A DNA stretch of 48,821 nt. Origin: an uncultured Paenibacillaceae bacterium. Lineage in GTDB: Bacteria; Bacillota; Bacilli; Paenibacillales; DA-C8. Position numbers and translations under genes: made by a program. Under the pieces are notes generated by a model. That model was given only the letters and a program-made list of their open reading frames with translations, was not told the origin of the DNA and made no database searches. The stretch is from positions 1-48,821 of the forward strand of contig CALGAO010000125.1 in the NCBI GenBank assembly GCA_937957685.1, read 5' to 3'. Position 1 is the first letter of the stretch. The number at the start of each line of letters is the position of its first letter. Below are positions 18,500-26,082 of this stretch, one piece after another.

Positions 18500-19309
18500 T
18501 CAATGCGGATATGCCGCCTCGAACTCCACGCCGCATGGACCGCCATCCATGTTCGGCTCCAGGTCGACCTCCGTGCCGTCAGCCCGATACAGCGGCCGGT
18601 AGTAATTCGCGATGCGACTCGCCGATTCGTTGGCATAGTGGCAGATGAACGAGCGGCGGAAGCGGTCCTTCGTCTTGTTCCGGTACGAGCCGTGGATGAG
18701 GTTGCCGTTGAAGAACAGCACATCGCCCGGATCCATCACGACCGGCACGACCTTGCGATCCTTCGGCGGCTTGACGAAATGCGTCGTGAAGGATTCCCGC
18801 GCATCCGCTTCCTCCGGACAGACGATGTCGAAGTCCTGCGTCTTCGGCACGACCATGAGGCCGCCGTTCTCCTCATCGGCCGGATCGATCGCCGTCCAGG
18901 CTGCGATGCAGGTGCCGGGCTCCACCTTGAGATAGAAGTTGTCCTGATGCAGCGCTTGCCCTCTCGAACCCGGCGGCTTGTAGTAGAACATGCTCTGCGC
19001 GGCAAGCGCGGGCTCCTCATACAGATCCTCGAGGATCGCCATCACCGTGGGATGCAGCATGTACTTCCTCGCCGTCTCGTTGAAGCGGTGCGGATGCATC
19101 ACCCGCGGATATCGCTTCAACGGGTCATCGCTCGCCCCTGACAGATCCGGCTCAAAAAACCCCGGCACCCGCTGCTCGCTGATCCTCCAGAACGTCTCCT
19201 CGATCTCCTTCAGCTGCTCCCCGGTGAAAACACCCTTGACGACCAGATACCCCTCTTCCTCGAACTGCTTCTTCTGTTCTGCTGTTATCGTGCGCGGTGT
19301 GTAGGCCAT
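18500..19309 (-). CDS. Phytanoyl-CoA dioxygenase (PhyH) family protein
   Basis: 269 residues from the ATG at 19309 (AAAGGGG 8 bases upstream); a TTG six bases earlier is less likely. It is a putative Fe(II)/2-oxoglutarate oxygenase. The facial triad is visible as H121 and D123 in ALHQDNFYLKV and H206 in NLIHGSYRN. A downstream Arg-rich segment (KDRFRRSF) would bind 2-oxoglutarate. It begins with the usual EEGYLVVKGVFTGEQL. Substrates in this family range widely: fatty acyl-CoA, halogenated or hydroxylated metabolites, ectoine. Its neighbours do not fix the substrate. It appears to be a single-gene unit convergent with the GH95-like gene. Confidence 0.85.
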   Translation of the reverse strand: MAYTPRTITAEQKKQFEEEGYLVVKGVFTGEQLKEIEETFWRISEQRVPGFFEPDLSGASDDPLKRYPRVMHPHRFNETARKYMLHPTVMAILEDLYEEPALAAQSMFYYKPPGSRGQALHQDNFYLKVEPGTCIAAWTAIDPADEENGGLMVVPKTQDFDIVCPEEADARESFTTHFVKPPKDRKVVPVVMDPGDVLFFNGNLIHGSYRNKTKDRFRRSFICHYANESASRIANYYRPLYRADGTEVDLEPNMDGGPCGVEFEAAYPH

Positions 19310-19518
19310 ATCCAAATCCCCTTTCGTCGGATTTACACCCTTAGCTTACCGACAAAGCGCCCCGCCGGGGAGTATGAATCCTGCCGAAACATCACACAAT
19401 CCTGCTATTTATGATATGCTGTTTTCCGCAAGGCCAAACCGGATATGGCCTGCAACCGACAGTATCCATGACGATACGGGTAGGGATATGAATGAGCTGA
19501 CCAGTTATCTGTGTACGT

Positions 19519-20028
19519 TCAGCCCAACTTCGCCAGAAGCTCGCGAATGAAAGCCGGTTCATCTTTCGGCGTTCGTGACGTGATCAGGTTGCCGCTGACG
19601 ACCACTTCCTCATCCCTGTATGTGGCGCCGCTGTTTTTCACGTCGTCGCGGATTCCTTTGAAGCAGGTCGCCTCATGGCCTTGCAGGATATCGGCGCTGA
19701 TCATCACCTGAGGACCGTGGCAGATGCCGGCGATCACCGCGGAACGGTCATTCAGCGCTTGCACGAAACGCACGACATCGTCGTTTACCCTCAGTTCCTC
19801 AGGGCTGCTTCCGCCTGGAATGACTACCGCGTCGTAATCCGCCGCATTCGCTTCCGCAATCCCCAGGTCAGCCACATACGATGCTGTCCCGTGCTTCCCC
19901 TTGATGACCGCTCCGCGTTCCAGGCCGATGATCACCACTTCATGACCGGCCTCCTTGACTGCCTCATAAGGATTCACCATCTCGGAATCTTCAAAATCAT
20001 CCGCGATCAGAAAAGCCACTTTCGCCAT
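19519..20028 (-). CDS. DJ-1/PfpI family protein (YfkM/YhbO-like stress protein)
   Basis: 169 residues, full length for the family, with AAGGAGG 7 bases before the ATG. The nucleophile elbow AGICHGPQ contains the reactive C103 followed by H104. The conserved acidic patch DDFEDSE is near residue 10 and PGGSSPEELR is near residue 71. Family members are described as glyoxalases, protein deglycases or stress proteases acting on reactive carbonyls. It lies 72 bases downstream of lsrF on the same strand, separated only by a strong hairpin. It could be reached by read-through from the AI-2 operon. A role in handling dicarbonyl by-products is inference only. Confidence 0.9.
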   Translation of the reverse strand: MAKVAFLIADDFEDSEMVNPYEAVKEAGHEVVIIGLERGAVIKGKHGTASYVADLGIAEANAADYDAVVIPGGSSPEELRVNDDVVRFVQALNDRSAVIAGICHGPQVMISADILQGHEATCFKGIRDDVKNSGATYRDEEVVVSGNLITSRTPKDEPAFIRELLAKLG

Positions 20029-20052
20029 TGTGATGCCTCCTTGGTATAGGGG

Positions 20053-20088
20053 AAATAAAGCTTCTACTATACTGTAGAAGCTTTATTT
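20053..20088 (-). terminator. Strong hairpin after lsrF
   Basis: A perfect 15-base stem (AAATAAAGCTTCTAC and its complement) with a 6-base loop fills the gap between lsrF and the DJ-1 gene. On the minus strand the arm ends in TTTATTT, giving a partial U tract. It probably ends the lsr operon. Only about 24 bases separate it from the DJ-1 start, so partial read-through may feed that gene. Confidence 0.75.
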
Positions 20089-20100
20089 CGCGCAGTGGGA

Positions 20101-20985
20101 TTACTTGCTGTTAATCAGTTCCTGAAAGAACTCGTAAGCCTCTTTGTCAGTGTAGCCTTCGTGGACGATCTTGCGAACCGCCTGAATCATTTCCTCCGGA
20201 TATGGAGACTGGAAGATATTCCGGCCCATATCCACGCCGGCTGCGCCGTTCTGCACAGAGTTGTAGGTCAGGGTCAGGGCGTCCTTCTCCGGAAGCTTCT
20301 TGCCTCCCGCCACGACGAGCGGAACCGGACAAGCTGCGGCGACCTTGTCGAAGTCATCGCAGTAATAGGTCTTTACGATCTGAGCGCCGAACTCGGCCAG
20401 CATTCTCGTCGCGAGCAGGAAGAATTGGGTCGTGCGTTCCATTTGCTTGCCGACGGCAACTACGCCCAGAGTAGGGATCGAATATCGGAAACCGAGGTTG
20501 ATCGCCTTGTTCAGCTGCTCGATCGTTTCCTTCTGACCATCTGCGCCAATGAACGTCTGGATGGCAATGGCGCTGGCGTTGATACGGATCGCGTCCTCGA
20601 TATCGACAACCATCGACTCATGGCTCAGGTCGTCATTCAGGATGCTCGATCCGGAGGATGCCCGGAGCGCGACCGCCTTGTTGTAGGTAGGCGGAACGCT
20701 GCTGCGGATCGCGCCGCGGGTACCCATGAGACAATCCGCATACGGTGCCAGTCTCGGGATGAGCAGGTCCAGGCGCTCCAGGCCTGAGGTCGGTCCCATG
20801 AAGTAGCCATGGTCAAAGGCCAACATCACCGTCTTGCCGGACTTGGGATCGAAGATTCTGGACAATCTGTCCTTCATGCCCCAGTCGTAGGATGCCGCAC
20901 CCTTGACGTGATAGCCGCCGCTGTTGGCAAAAGGCACATCTTCCGAGAAATTCTTCGCCACTTTGTTTCCAATATTATCTGCCAT
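20101..20985 (-). CDS. lsrF: 3-hydroxy-5-phosphonooxypentane-2,4-dione thiolase LsrF
   Basis: 294 residues and recognisably LsrF along its whole length: DWGMKDRLSRIFDPKSGKTV, LAFDHGYFMGPTSGLERLDL, GVDMGRNIFQSPYPEEMIQA. The class I aldolase-type active-site Lys is K205 in AQIVKTYY, and VAGGKKLPEKDAL is conserved. In enteric bacteria this cytoplasmic enzyme finishes breakdown of phospho-AI-2. It moves an acetyl group from the phosphorylated diketone to CoA, giving dihydroxyacetone phosphate and acetyl-CoA. It is the last lsr gene of the minus-strand operon, 44 bases after lsrB, with AAGGAG 8 bases before its ATG. Its usual partner isomerase LsrG is absent. Confidence 0.95.
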   Translation of the reverse strand: MADNIGNKVAKNFSEDVPFANSGGYHVKGAASYDWGMKDRLSRIFDPKSGKTVMLAFDHGYFMGPTSGLERLDLLIPRLAPYADCLMGTRGAIRSSVPPTYNKAVALRASSGSSILNDDLSHESMVVDIEDAIRINASAIAIQTFIGADGQKETIEQLNKAINLGFRYSIPTLGVVAVGKQMERTTQFFLLATRMLAEFGAQIVKTYYCDDFDKVAAACPVPLVVAGGKKLPEKDALTLTYNSVQNGAAGVDMGRNIFQSPYPEEMIQAVRKIVHEGYTDKEAYEFFQELINSK

Positions 20986-21029
20986 ATCGCATTCTCCTTA
21001 TTCTGCATAATCTTTATAAGTTGTCGTTG

Positions 21030-22133
21030 TCAGAAGTTGTAGTTGTCCGTATTTTCCTTCGTGAATACCACTCGTTCAGGCAATACGATGATGCCGGAAT
21101 CCTCTGCCTCGTAGTCATAGCCCTGGATGGAGTTCGGCTGCACCTCTACCTCGCCGATGCCCGGAACATTTACCTTGTCGCCCACTTTCAGTTCATTGCC
21201 TTCTGCCAGATATTTCGCAATGTAGACAGCCAGCGCGCCTTGCACCTTGACATCCCACAGGCCATGGTTCGGGATCGTGTCGTCCTTCAGGAAGTCGCGC
21301 ATCGAGTTCGGAGTGGCAAATCCGGTTACCACAACATCGTTCTTGTTCTTGCCCTTGTTCTTCATCGCTTGCGCCATTGCCGGCAGTGCGGTGGAGTCAG
21401 GGCAGATGATGACGTCGATGTCCGGATACGTATCCAGGATGCTTTCACCGATTTGCAGCGACAGCTGCGCGTCAGATTCGCCGAATTCCGTCGTTACAAG
21501 CTCCCAGCTCGGGTATTTTTCCTTGATGTACTCGTTGGCGGCATTCACCCAGGCGTTCTGGTCAGGGACAGTCGGGCTGGAATAGAACCATGCGAACTTG
21601 ATCGGACGGTTCGGGTCGTCGAGTGCGCTTACAGCCATTTCGACCAGCATCTCGCCCAGAATATCCGGTGTACCCTGATTGACATAGATGCTGCGGTAGC
21701 GCGGGTCTACGTCAGAATCCCAGGTGACGATCTTGATGCCAGCATCCCTGGCTTTTTGCAGCACCTGATTCAGACCGTCAACGCTGACGGACGAAATCGC
21801 GATGGCATCAACCCCTCTGGTAATCGCGTTATTGATAATGTTCACCTGATTGGAAACGGCAACCTCAGGCGTACCGTCATAGGTAACCTTGAAGCCTTCA
21901 GCCTTGGCCATTTCCTGAGCGCCATCATTGCCGGACTCGAAGAAGGAGTTGCCGGTCAATTTCGGTATGAAGACAACTTCCATCTGCTTGGAACCGGAGT
22001 TATTGCCGGATGCGGAAGAGTTGTTCTTGCTTCCGCTGTTGCTTGTGCCGGAAGAGTTGCTGCTGCAAGCTGCCAAGATCATAGATAAGAGCAAGATTCC
22101 GGTAAGGATTTTGAACAATTTGGATTTACGCAT
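21030..22133 (-). CDS. lsrB: Autoinducer-2 binding lipoprotein LsrB
   Basis: 367 residues. It has a lipoprotein signal (lipobox LAAC, Cys at residue 23) and an Asn/Ser-rich linker, as expected for a Gram-positive version of the periplasmic LsrB. The mature part matches LsrB throughout: VVFIPKLTGNSFFESGNDGA, IVTWDSDVDPRYRSIYVNQG, FYSSPTVPDQNAW, GLWDVKVQGALAVYIAKYL, GYDYEAEDSGIIVLPERV. The AI-2 contacts known from Salmonella are kept: Lys in FIPK, Asp in TWDSD, Asp-Gln in VPDQN and Pro in CPDS. The position usually Ala after PD is Ser. The start overlaps the lsrD end by 8 bases, with AGGAGG in that overlap zone. Confidence 0.95.
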   Translation of the reverse strand: MRKSKLFKILTGILLLSMILAACSSNSSGTSNSGSKNNSSASGNNSGSKQMEVVFIPKLTGNSFFESGNDGAQEMAKAEGFKVTYDGTPEVAVSNQVNIINNAITRGVDAIAISSVSVDGLNQVLQKARDAGIKIVTWDSDVDPRYRSIYVNQGTPDILGEMLVEMAVSALDDPNRPIKFAWFYSSPTVPDQNAWVNAANEYIKEKYPSWELVTTEFGESDAQLSLQIGESILDTYPDIDVIICPDSTALPAMAQAMKNKGKNKNDVVVTGFATPNSMRDFLKDDTIPNHGLWDVKVQGALAVYIAKYLAEGNELKVGDKVNVPGIGEVEVQPNSIQGYDYEAEDSGIIVLPERVVFTKENTDNYNF

Positions 22134-23163
22134 TTTGATTGCCTCCTCTATCTTTCTTGACGTTAAGTACCCCTTTGATTCTCAGATTCATGCCCGATAC
22201 TCCCAACACGACGACGGATACGATCAACAGCAAACCTACCGCCAGGCCGGTATACTGGCTTTGTACACCCCCAAGCTGCAATCCAAGCTGCAGGAAACCG
22301 ACGATGATGCTCGCCAGAGCAGTACCAATAACACCTCCCTTCCCGCCGGTGATGAGGGTGCCCCCAAGCACAACTGCTGTCAGCATCGGCATCAGGTAAG
22401 TCTCGCCAAATTCCGCCCGGGCGCTCCATAGGTAGGAGGTAAGTAACACGCCGGATATGCCGGCCGCAAATCCTGACAGGACATACGTGCTGGCGATGAT
22501 CCGCTTTGTATTAATGCCTGAGTAACGGGCGGTGTTCGGGTTGATGCCAATCAAGTATATATATCTGCCATACCTCGTTCTGTGAAGCAGAAGATAGGAT
22601 ATGAGCAGCATGACAGCAAAGACAGCCAGATACATCGGAATGACGCCAAACAACTTGATATGGGCCAGATCCGTAAATTCCGTAGGGAACTTCGAGATGC
22701 CCTCCGCCACGCTGACGCCGGACAACCCGAACAACAGGATGGCGAGCCCCTTGAACAGCAACATGCTGCCGAGGGTGATGATCATCGCTTGAACGCCGAC
22801 GTAAGCGATCAACAAGCCATTCAGCAAGCCGCACAAGCCGCTTGCGATGATCGCAGCCGCTGCAGCCAGCCAGATGTTCCAGCCGGCCACCTGATAAAGG
22901 ATGCCCGTGATGACGGATGCAAGCCCGACGATGGAGCCGCCGGAAATGTCGATGCCCCCGGTGATGATAACAAAGGTCACGAAGAAAGCGATGATGGCGA
23001 TTCCGGCGAAGTTGTCGAAGCTGTTCAGCAACGTGTCCACACGCAGGAATCGGTCATTCATCTGGCCGAAGATGACAAGTTCAAGGATCAGGATCAGCAC
23101 CAGGAACAGATTCCATCTGGAGCTGCGCAAGGTATTCTTCATCAGTCGCTGCATCTGCTTCAC
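22126..23163 (-). CDS. lsrD: Autoinducer-2 ABC importer permease LsrD
   Basis: 345 residues with about nine or ten hydrophobic segments. It is of the ribose/AI-2 (CUT2) permease type, with ITGGIDISGGSIVGLASVIT and the conserved GGTLITGGKGGVIGTALASI loop. Second permease of the lsrA-C-D-B order. The start is a GTG whose last two bases overlap the lsrC stop (GTGA); an ATG at 23154 is an alternative. It forms the channel with LsrC. Confidence 0.92.
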   Translation of the reverse strand: MKQMQRLMKNTLRSSRWNLFLVLILILELVIFGQMNDRFLRVDTLLNSFDNFAGIAIIAFFVTFVIITGGIDISGGSIVGLASVITGILYQVAGWNIWLAAAAAIIASGLCGLLNGLLIAYVGVQAMIITLGSMLLFKGLAILLFGLSGVSVAEGISKFPTEFTDLAHIKLFGVIPMYLAVFAVMLLISYLLLHRTRYGRYIYLIGINPNTARYSGINTKRIIASTYVLSGFAAGISGVLLTSYLWSARAEFGETYLMPMLTAVVLGGTLITGGKGGVIGTALASIIVGFLQLGLQLGGVQSQYTGLAVGLLLIVSVVVLGVSGMNLRIKGVLNVKKDRGGNQNA

Positions 23164-24188
23164 ATCTCCTTCCGGATTTCAAGAACTCTGGCGTTCAGCC
23201 GCTGCTTCTTCGCTTTCTGGTTGTTGCGGTGGATCAGCAGCATGTCGAACACGACGATCAGGATCAGCAGGCTACCGGAAATGACATCCTTCCAGAACGC
23301 GTCCACCTTCAGGAAAACCAGCGCTGAAGAGATCGAGGTCATGAAGATGGCTCCGATCGTCGCCCCGAGAACAGAACCTACACCGCCGGCCAGGGAGACT
23401 CCGCCCAGTACGCATGCGGCGATGACCGTCATCTCATAGCCAAGTCCGGCAGTGGTTGGAATGTTGTTGCCGATGCGGCTGGCGAAGATCAGGCCAGCGA
23501 TGGCCGCACAGACGCTGCTCATCATAAAGGCGTAGATCTTGTAACGCTTGACCGGTATACCGGCCAGCACCGCCCCTTCTTCCTTGTCGCCGATCGCTGC
23601 GAAATAACGGCCCTTCCGGTTCATGGACAGGAAGAGATGAATGCCGATGACGAGCAAGATGACGACGATGGACAGGGTGCTCACGCCGAGAATTTCATGC
23701 TGGGTGATCCGTTGGAAGCTGGTCGGCAGCCCTTCAACATTCCTGCCCCCCTGAAAGATGACCTGAACGACGCGCAGCACCTCATTCATTCCAAGGGTCA
23801 GGATGAAGGATTGAATCTTGAGCACCGAGACACCCAGCCCGTTGAGCAGCCCGATGATCAGGCCGATGACGATGACGGCGACGAAGGCGGTGACGATGCT
23901 GCCGCCGTTCCGCACGATGGTGGCGCTTACAGCAGCGCTAAGTCCGAGCACGCCGCCAACGGAGATATCGATGTTGCCGGTCAGGAGCACGAAGGTCATG
24001 CCCGTCGCCATGATGATGTAGACAACGCTACTGCGAACGGAATTCTCCATGTTGTCCGGAGTCAGGTAACTGGCATTGAAGATGCCGACGATCACGAAGA
24101 GGGCGATCAGGAAACCGAACGTTCTGAATTCGCGGTGCTTCCTCAGAAAATGGAATACTGAAACGGATATTTGGCTCATCCTTGACAT
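23160..24188 (-). CDS. lsrC: Autoinducer-2 ABC importer permease LsrC
   Basis: 342 residues of the same CUT2 permease type. Diagnostic stretches are FVLLTGNIDISVGGVLGLSA, QGGRNVEGLPTSFQRI, IFASRIGNNIPTTAGLGYEM and IAACVLGGVSLAGGVGSVLG, which track enteric LsrC. It starts 4 bases after the lsrA stop with AAGGAG about 10 bases upstream, so translation is tightly linked. Role: membrane channel half for AI-2 uptake. Confidence 0.93.
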   Translation of the reverse strand: MSRMSQISVSVFHFLRKHREFRTFGFLIALFVIVGIFNASYLTPDNMENSVRSSVVYIIMATGMTFVLLTGNIDISVGGVLGLSAAVSATIVRNGGSIVTAFVAVIVIGLIIGLLNGLGVSVLKIQSFILTLGMNEVLRVVQVIFQGGRNVEGLPTSFQRITQHEILGVSTLSIVVILLVIGIHLFLSMNRKGRYFAAIGDKEEGAVLAGIPVKRYKIYAFMMSSVCAAIAGLIFASRIGNNIPTTAGLGYEMTVIAACVLGGVSLAGGVGSVLGATIGAIFMTSISSALVFLKVDAFWKDVISGSLLILIVVFDMLLIHRNNQKAKKQRLNARVLEIRKEM

Positions 24189-24192
24189 GTTG

Positions 24193-25692
24193 TTACACTC
24201 CTTCGTAGGTGCCGAACGCTGCTTTCATCACGTTGGTTACGTCGATCTCATCCGCTTCCAGACACACGTTGCATCTTCCCCGATATATCGCATAGATACG
24301 GTCGCAGATCAGTTCGATCTCCTCCAGGTCTGAAGAGATGAGCAGGATGGAGTAGCCTTCATCCCGGAGTTGTCCAATGATGTTGTAGATATCGCTGCGC
24401 GCTGCCGCGTCGATCCCTCTGGTCGGCTCGTCCATGATGATCAATTGCGGTTTCGTGGCGAGGATCCTCGAGATTACGACTTTCTGTTGATTGCCACCGG
24501 ACAACGACCTGATCTCGTCCTCCTGGTCGACGATCTTGATGCGCAGCTTGCTCACATACTCATCGGTTACGGTTCGCTCGAGTTTCCTGTTCAGGAAAAA
24601 TCGGTCATTTCTGATTATTTGAGCGGTTACATTGTTCGTTATGGAAGTGATCGAGAATATCCCGTTCAGGAATCTGTCCTCCGGGATATAGGCCAGCCCC
24701 TGGTCGATCGTCTCACGCACCGACAGCCGGGTGATGTCCTTGCCGTTCAGCAGCACCTGGCCGCTGTACGGCTTGGTAATCCCGTAGATCGCCTCCGCAA
24801 TCTCCGTCCTCCCGGCGCCGACGAGACCTGCCAAGCCAACGACCTCGCCGCGATAGACGTCGAAGCTGATATCGCGGAAGCCGTCGCCGCTCAGTCCCCG
24901 TACCTGCAGGACCGGCTCCTCCTTCACGCGGTTAACCCTTCTCTTCACGAAGCTGAACTTTCCCTTCTTCTCACTGTCGATCGGCAGCAAACCCTGGATC
25001 AGCATATCTTTCGTAAATTCACGGATGTCGCCCTTGAGCGTCACCTTGCCGTCCCTAAGGATCACCGCATGGGTCGAGATCTGGAACACTTCGTCCAGGC
25101 GATGGGTGATATAAAAGATGCCAACGCCGTTAGCCTTCAACTTCTCGATGATCCGGAACAGCTTCTCCGTCTCAGCGAAGGTCAGCGATGATGTCGGTTC
25201 GTCCAGAATCAGAACCTTCACATCCCTCAGCAATCCCTTGATGATCTCCACCTGCTGCTGCTCGGCGATGGACAGGGACGAGGCCATCCGGTTCAGATCC
25301 AGATTCCATTCCAGTTGCTCCATCAGCTGCTTCGCCTTGGCCCTAAGTTCCGATTTCTTCAACTTGCCGGGATGACCGATGCCCAGATTCTGTTCGATCG
25401 TCATGTTCGGGAAGAGCACCGGTTCCTGCGGAACCAGATAGATCCCTTTCACATGCGCGACATGCGGGTTGTACGATTCCACAATCTCGCCGCCGATGCG
25501 GATCGTGCCGCTGTCCGGCTTGTACACCCCGGTGAGAATTTTCATTAACGTGCTTTTGCCTGCGCCATTGCCGCCGATGATGGAAATGACTTCTGATTCA
25601 TTTATCTCCAGAGACACCCCTTTGAGTACTGCGTTCTGGTTGAACGACTTCATGATGTTCTCCAGGTTGACCAGTTGTCGATGCCCATCCAT
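24193..25692 (-). CDS. lsrA: Autoinducer-2 import ATP-binding protein LsrA
   Basis: 499 residues from the ATG at 25692, which has AAGGGGG 8 bases upstream; an earlier in-frame start at 25731 lacks a site. Two fused ABC domains are present. The first has Walker A GGNGAGKST, signature LSIAEQQQVEI and Walker B VLILDEPTSSL. The second has the degenerate Walker A GLVGAGRTE usual in CUT2 proteins, signature LSGGNQQKVVISRIL and Walker B LIIMDEPTRGID. It powers AI-2 import through LsrC and LsrD. It is the first gene of the operon, behind the cre-containing promoter. Confidence 0.93.
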   Translation of the reverse strand: MDGHRQLVNLENIMKSFNQNAVLKGVSLEINESEVISIIGGNGAGKSTLMKILTGVYKPDSGTIRIGGEIVESYNPHVAHVKGIYLVPQEPVLFPNMTIEQNLGIGHPGKLKKSELRAKAKQLMEQLEWNLDLNRMASSLSIAEQQQVEIIKGLLRDVKVLILDEPTSSLTFAETEKLFRIIEKLKANGVGIFYITHRLDEVFQISTHAVILRDGKVTLKGDIREFTKDMLIQGLLPIDSEKKGKFSFVKRRVNRVKEEPVLQVRGLSGDGFRDISFDVYRGEVVGLAGLVGAGRTEIAEAIYGITKPYSGQVLLNGKDITRLSVRETIDQGLAYIPEDRFLNGIFSITSITNNVTAQIIRNDRFFLNRKLERTVTDEYVSKLRIKIVDQEDEIRSLSGGNQQKVVISRILATKPQLIIMDEPTRGIDAAARSDIYNIIGQLRDEGYSILLISSDLEEIELICDRIYAIYRGRCNVCLEADEIDVTNVMKAAFGTYEGV

Positions 25693-25773
25693 TGCCAAGA
25701 CCCCCTTGCTGCGTGATGAAAGTGAATTCACTAGATGCGCGAGCCAGATCGATCACCGAAAACCAACGAAACT

Positions 25774-25787
25774 TGTAAACGTTTTCT
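25774..25787. promoter_or_regulatory. CcpA cre-like site in the lsrA promoter
   Basis: TGTAAACGTTTTCT matches the cre consensus TGWAANCGNTNWCA at 13 of 14 positions. It lies about 10-25 bases downstream of the predicted lsrA transcription start, a position where CcpA usually blocks transcription. It would repress AI-2 uptake when preferred sugars are present. Confidence 0.65.
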
Positions 25788-25795
25788 GATAGCGG

Positions 25796-25808
25796 ATAAT
25801 CCGATTAT
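25796..25808. promoter_or_regulatory. Operator-like palindrome overlapping the lsrA -10 box
   Basis: ATAATC-C-GATTAT is a perfect inverted repeat around one base and covers most of the -10 box and the start region. An overlapping palindrome CGGAT-A-ATCCG lies at 25793-25803. It is a candidate LsrR operator, inferred from position only. Confidence 0.45.
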
Positions 25809-25832
25809 AGTTTAAAACATTTTATTAATCAA
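25804..25832 (-). promoter_or_regulatory. Sigma-A promoter of the lsrACDBF operon
   Basis: On the minus strand TTGATT, exactly 17 bases, then TATAAT, about 110 bases upstream of lsrA. It is close to consensus and stands in an AT-rich stretch within an otherwise GC-rich window. Confidence 0.8.
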
Positions 25833-25937
25833 GCATCAAATTATTGTTCGTCAAAAAAATGTTCACTCCATTAATTTCCATCATTGGTTGCTGGATTAAT
25901 TCAATAACATCTAGAAAAACTCATATATTTACTGCAT

Positions 25938-25964
25938 TTCATCATAATTTTCTGATTCATCATA
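25938..25964. repeat. Direct repeat TTCATCATA in the lsr control region
   Basis: TTCATCATA occurs at 25938-25946 and again at 25956-25964, 18 bases apart, just upstream of the lsrR -35 box. It may be a regulator half-site pair. The rest of 25833-26060 is AT-rich and shows no gene. Confidence 0.4.
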
Positions 25965-25981
25965 TAAAATTTCCAAAAAAA

Positions 25982-26010
25982 TTGACAGACCGCTTATATA
26001 ATGTTATATT
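25982..26010 (+). promoter_or_regulatory. Sigma-A promoter of lsrR-lsrK-cupin
   Basis: A perfect TTGACA, a 17-base spacer and TATATT (five of six), about 72 bases upstream of the preferred lsrR start. It is divergent from the lsrA promoter. Confidence 0.75.
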
Positions 26011-26082
26011 TATTTTCGTGGAACATTTGTTTTTGTTAAAATATTTTGTTTTGTATACTCTATGGTGAAGCAGGTGATGCCT

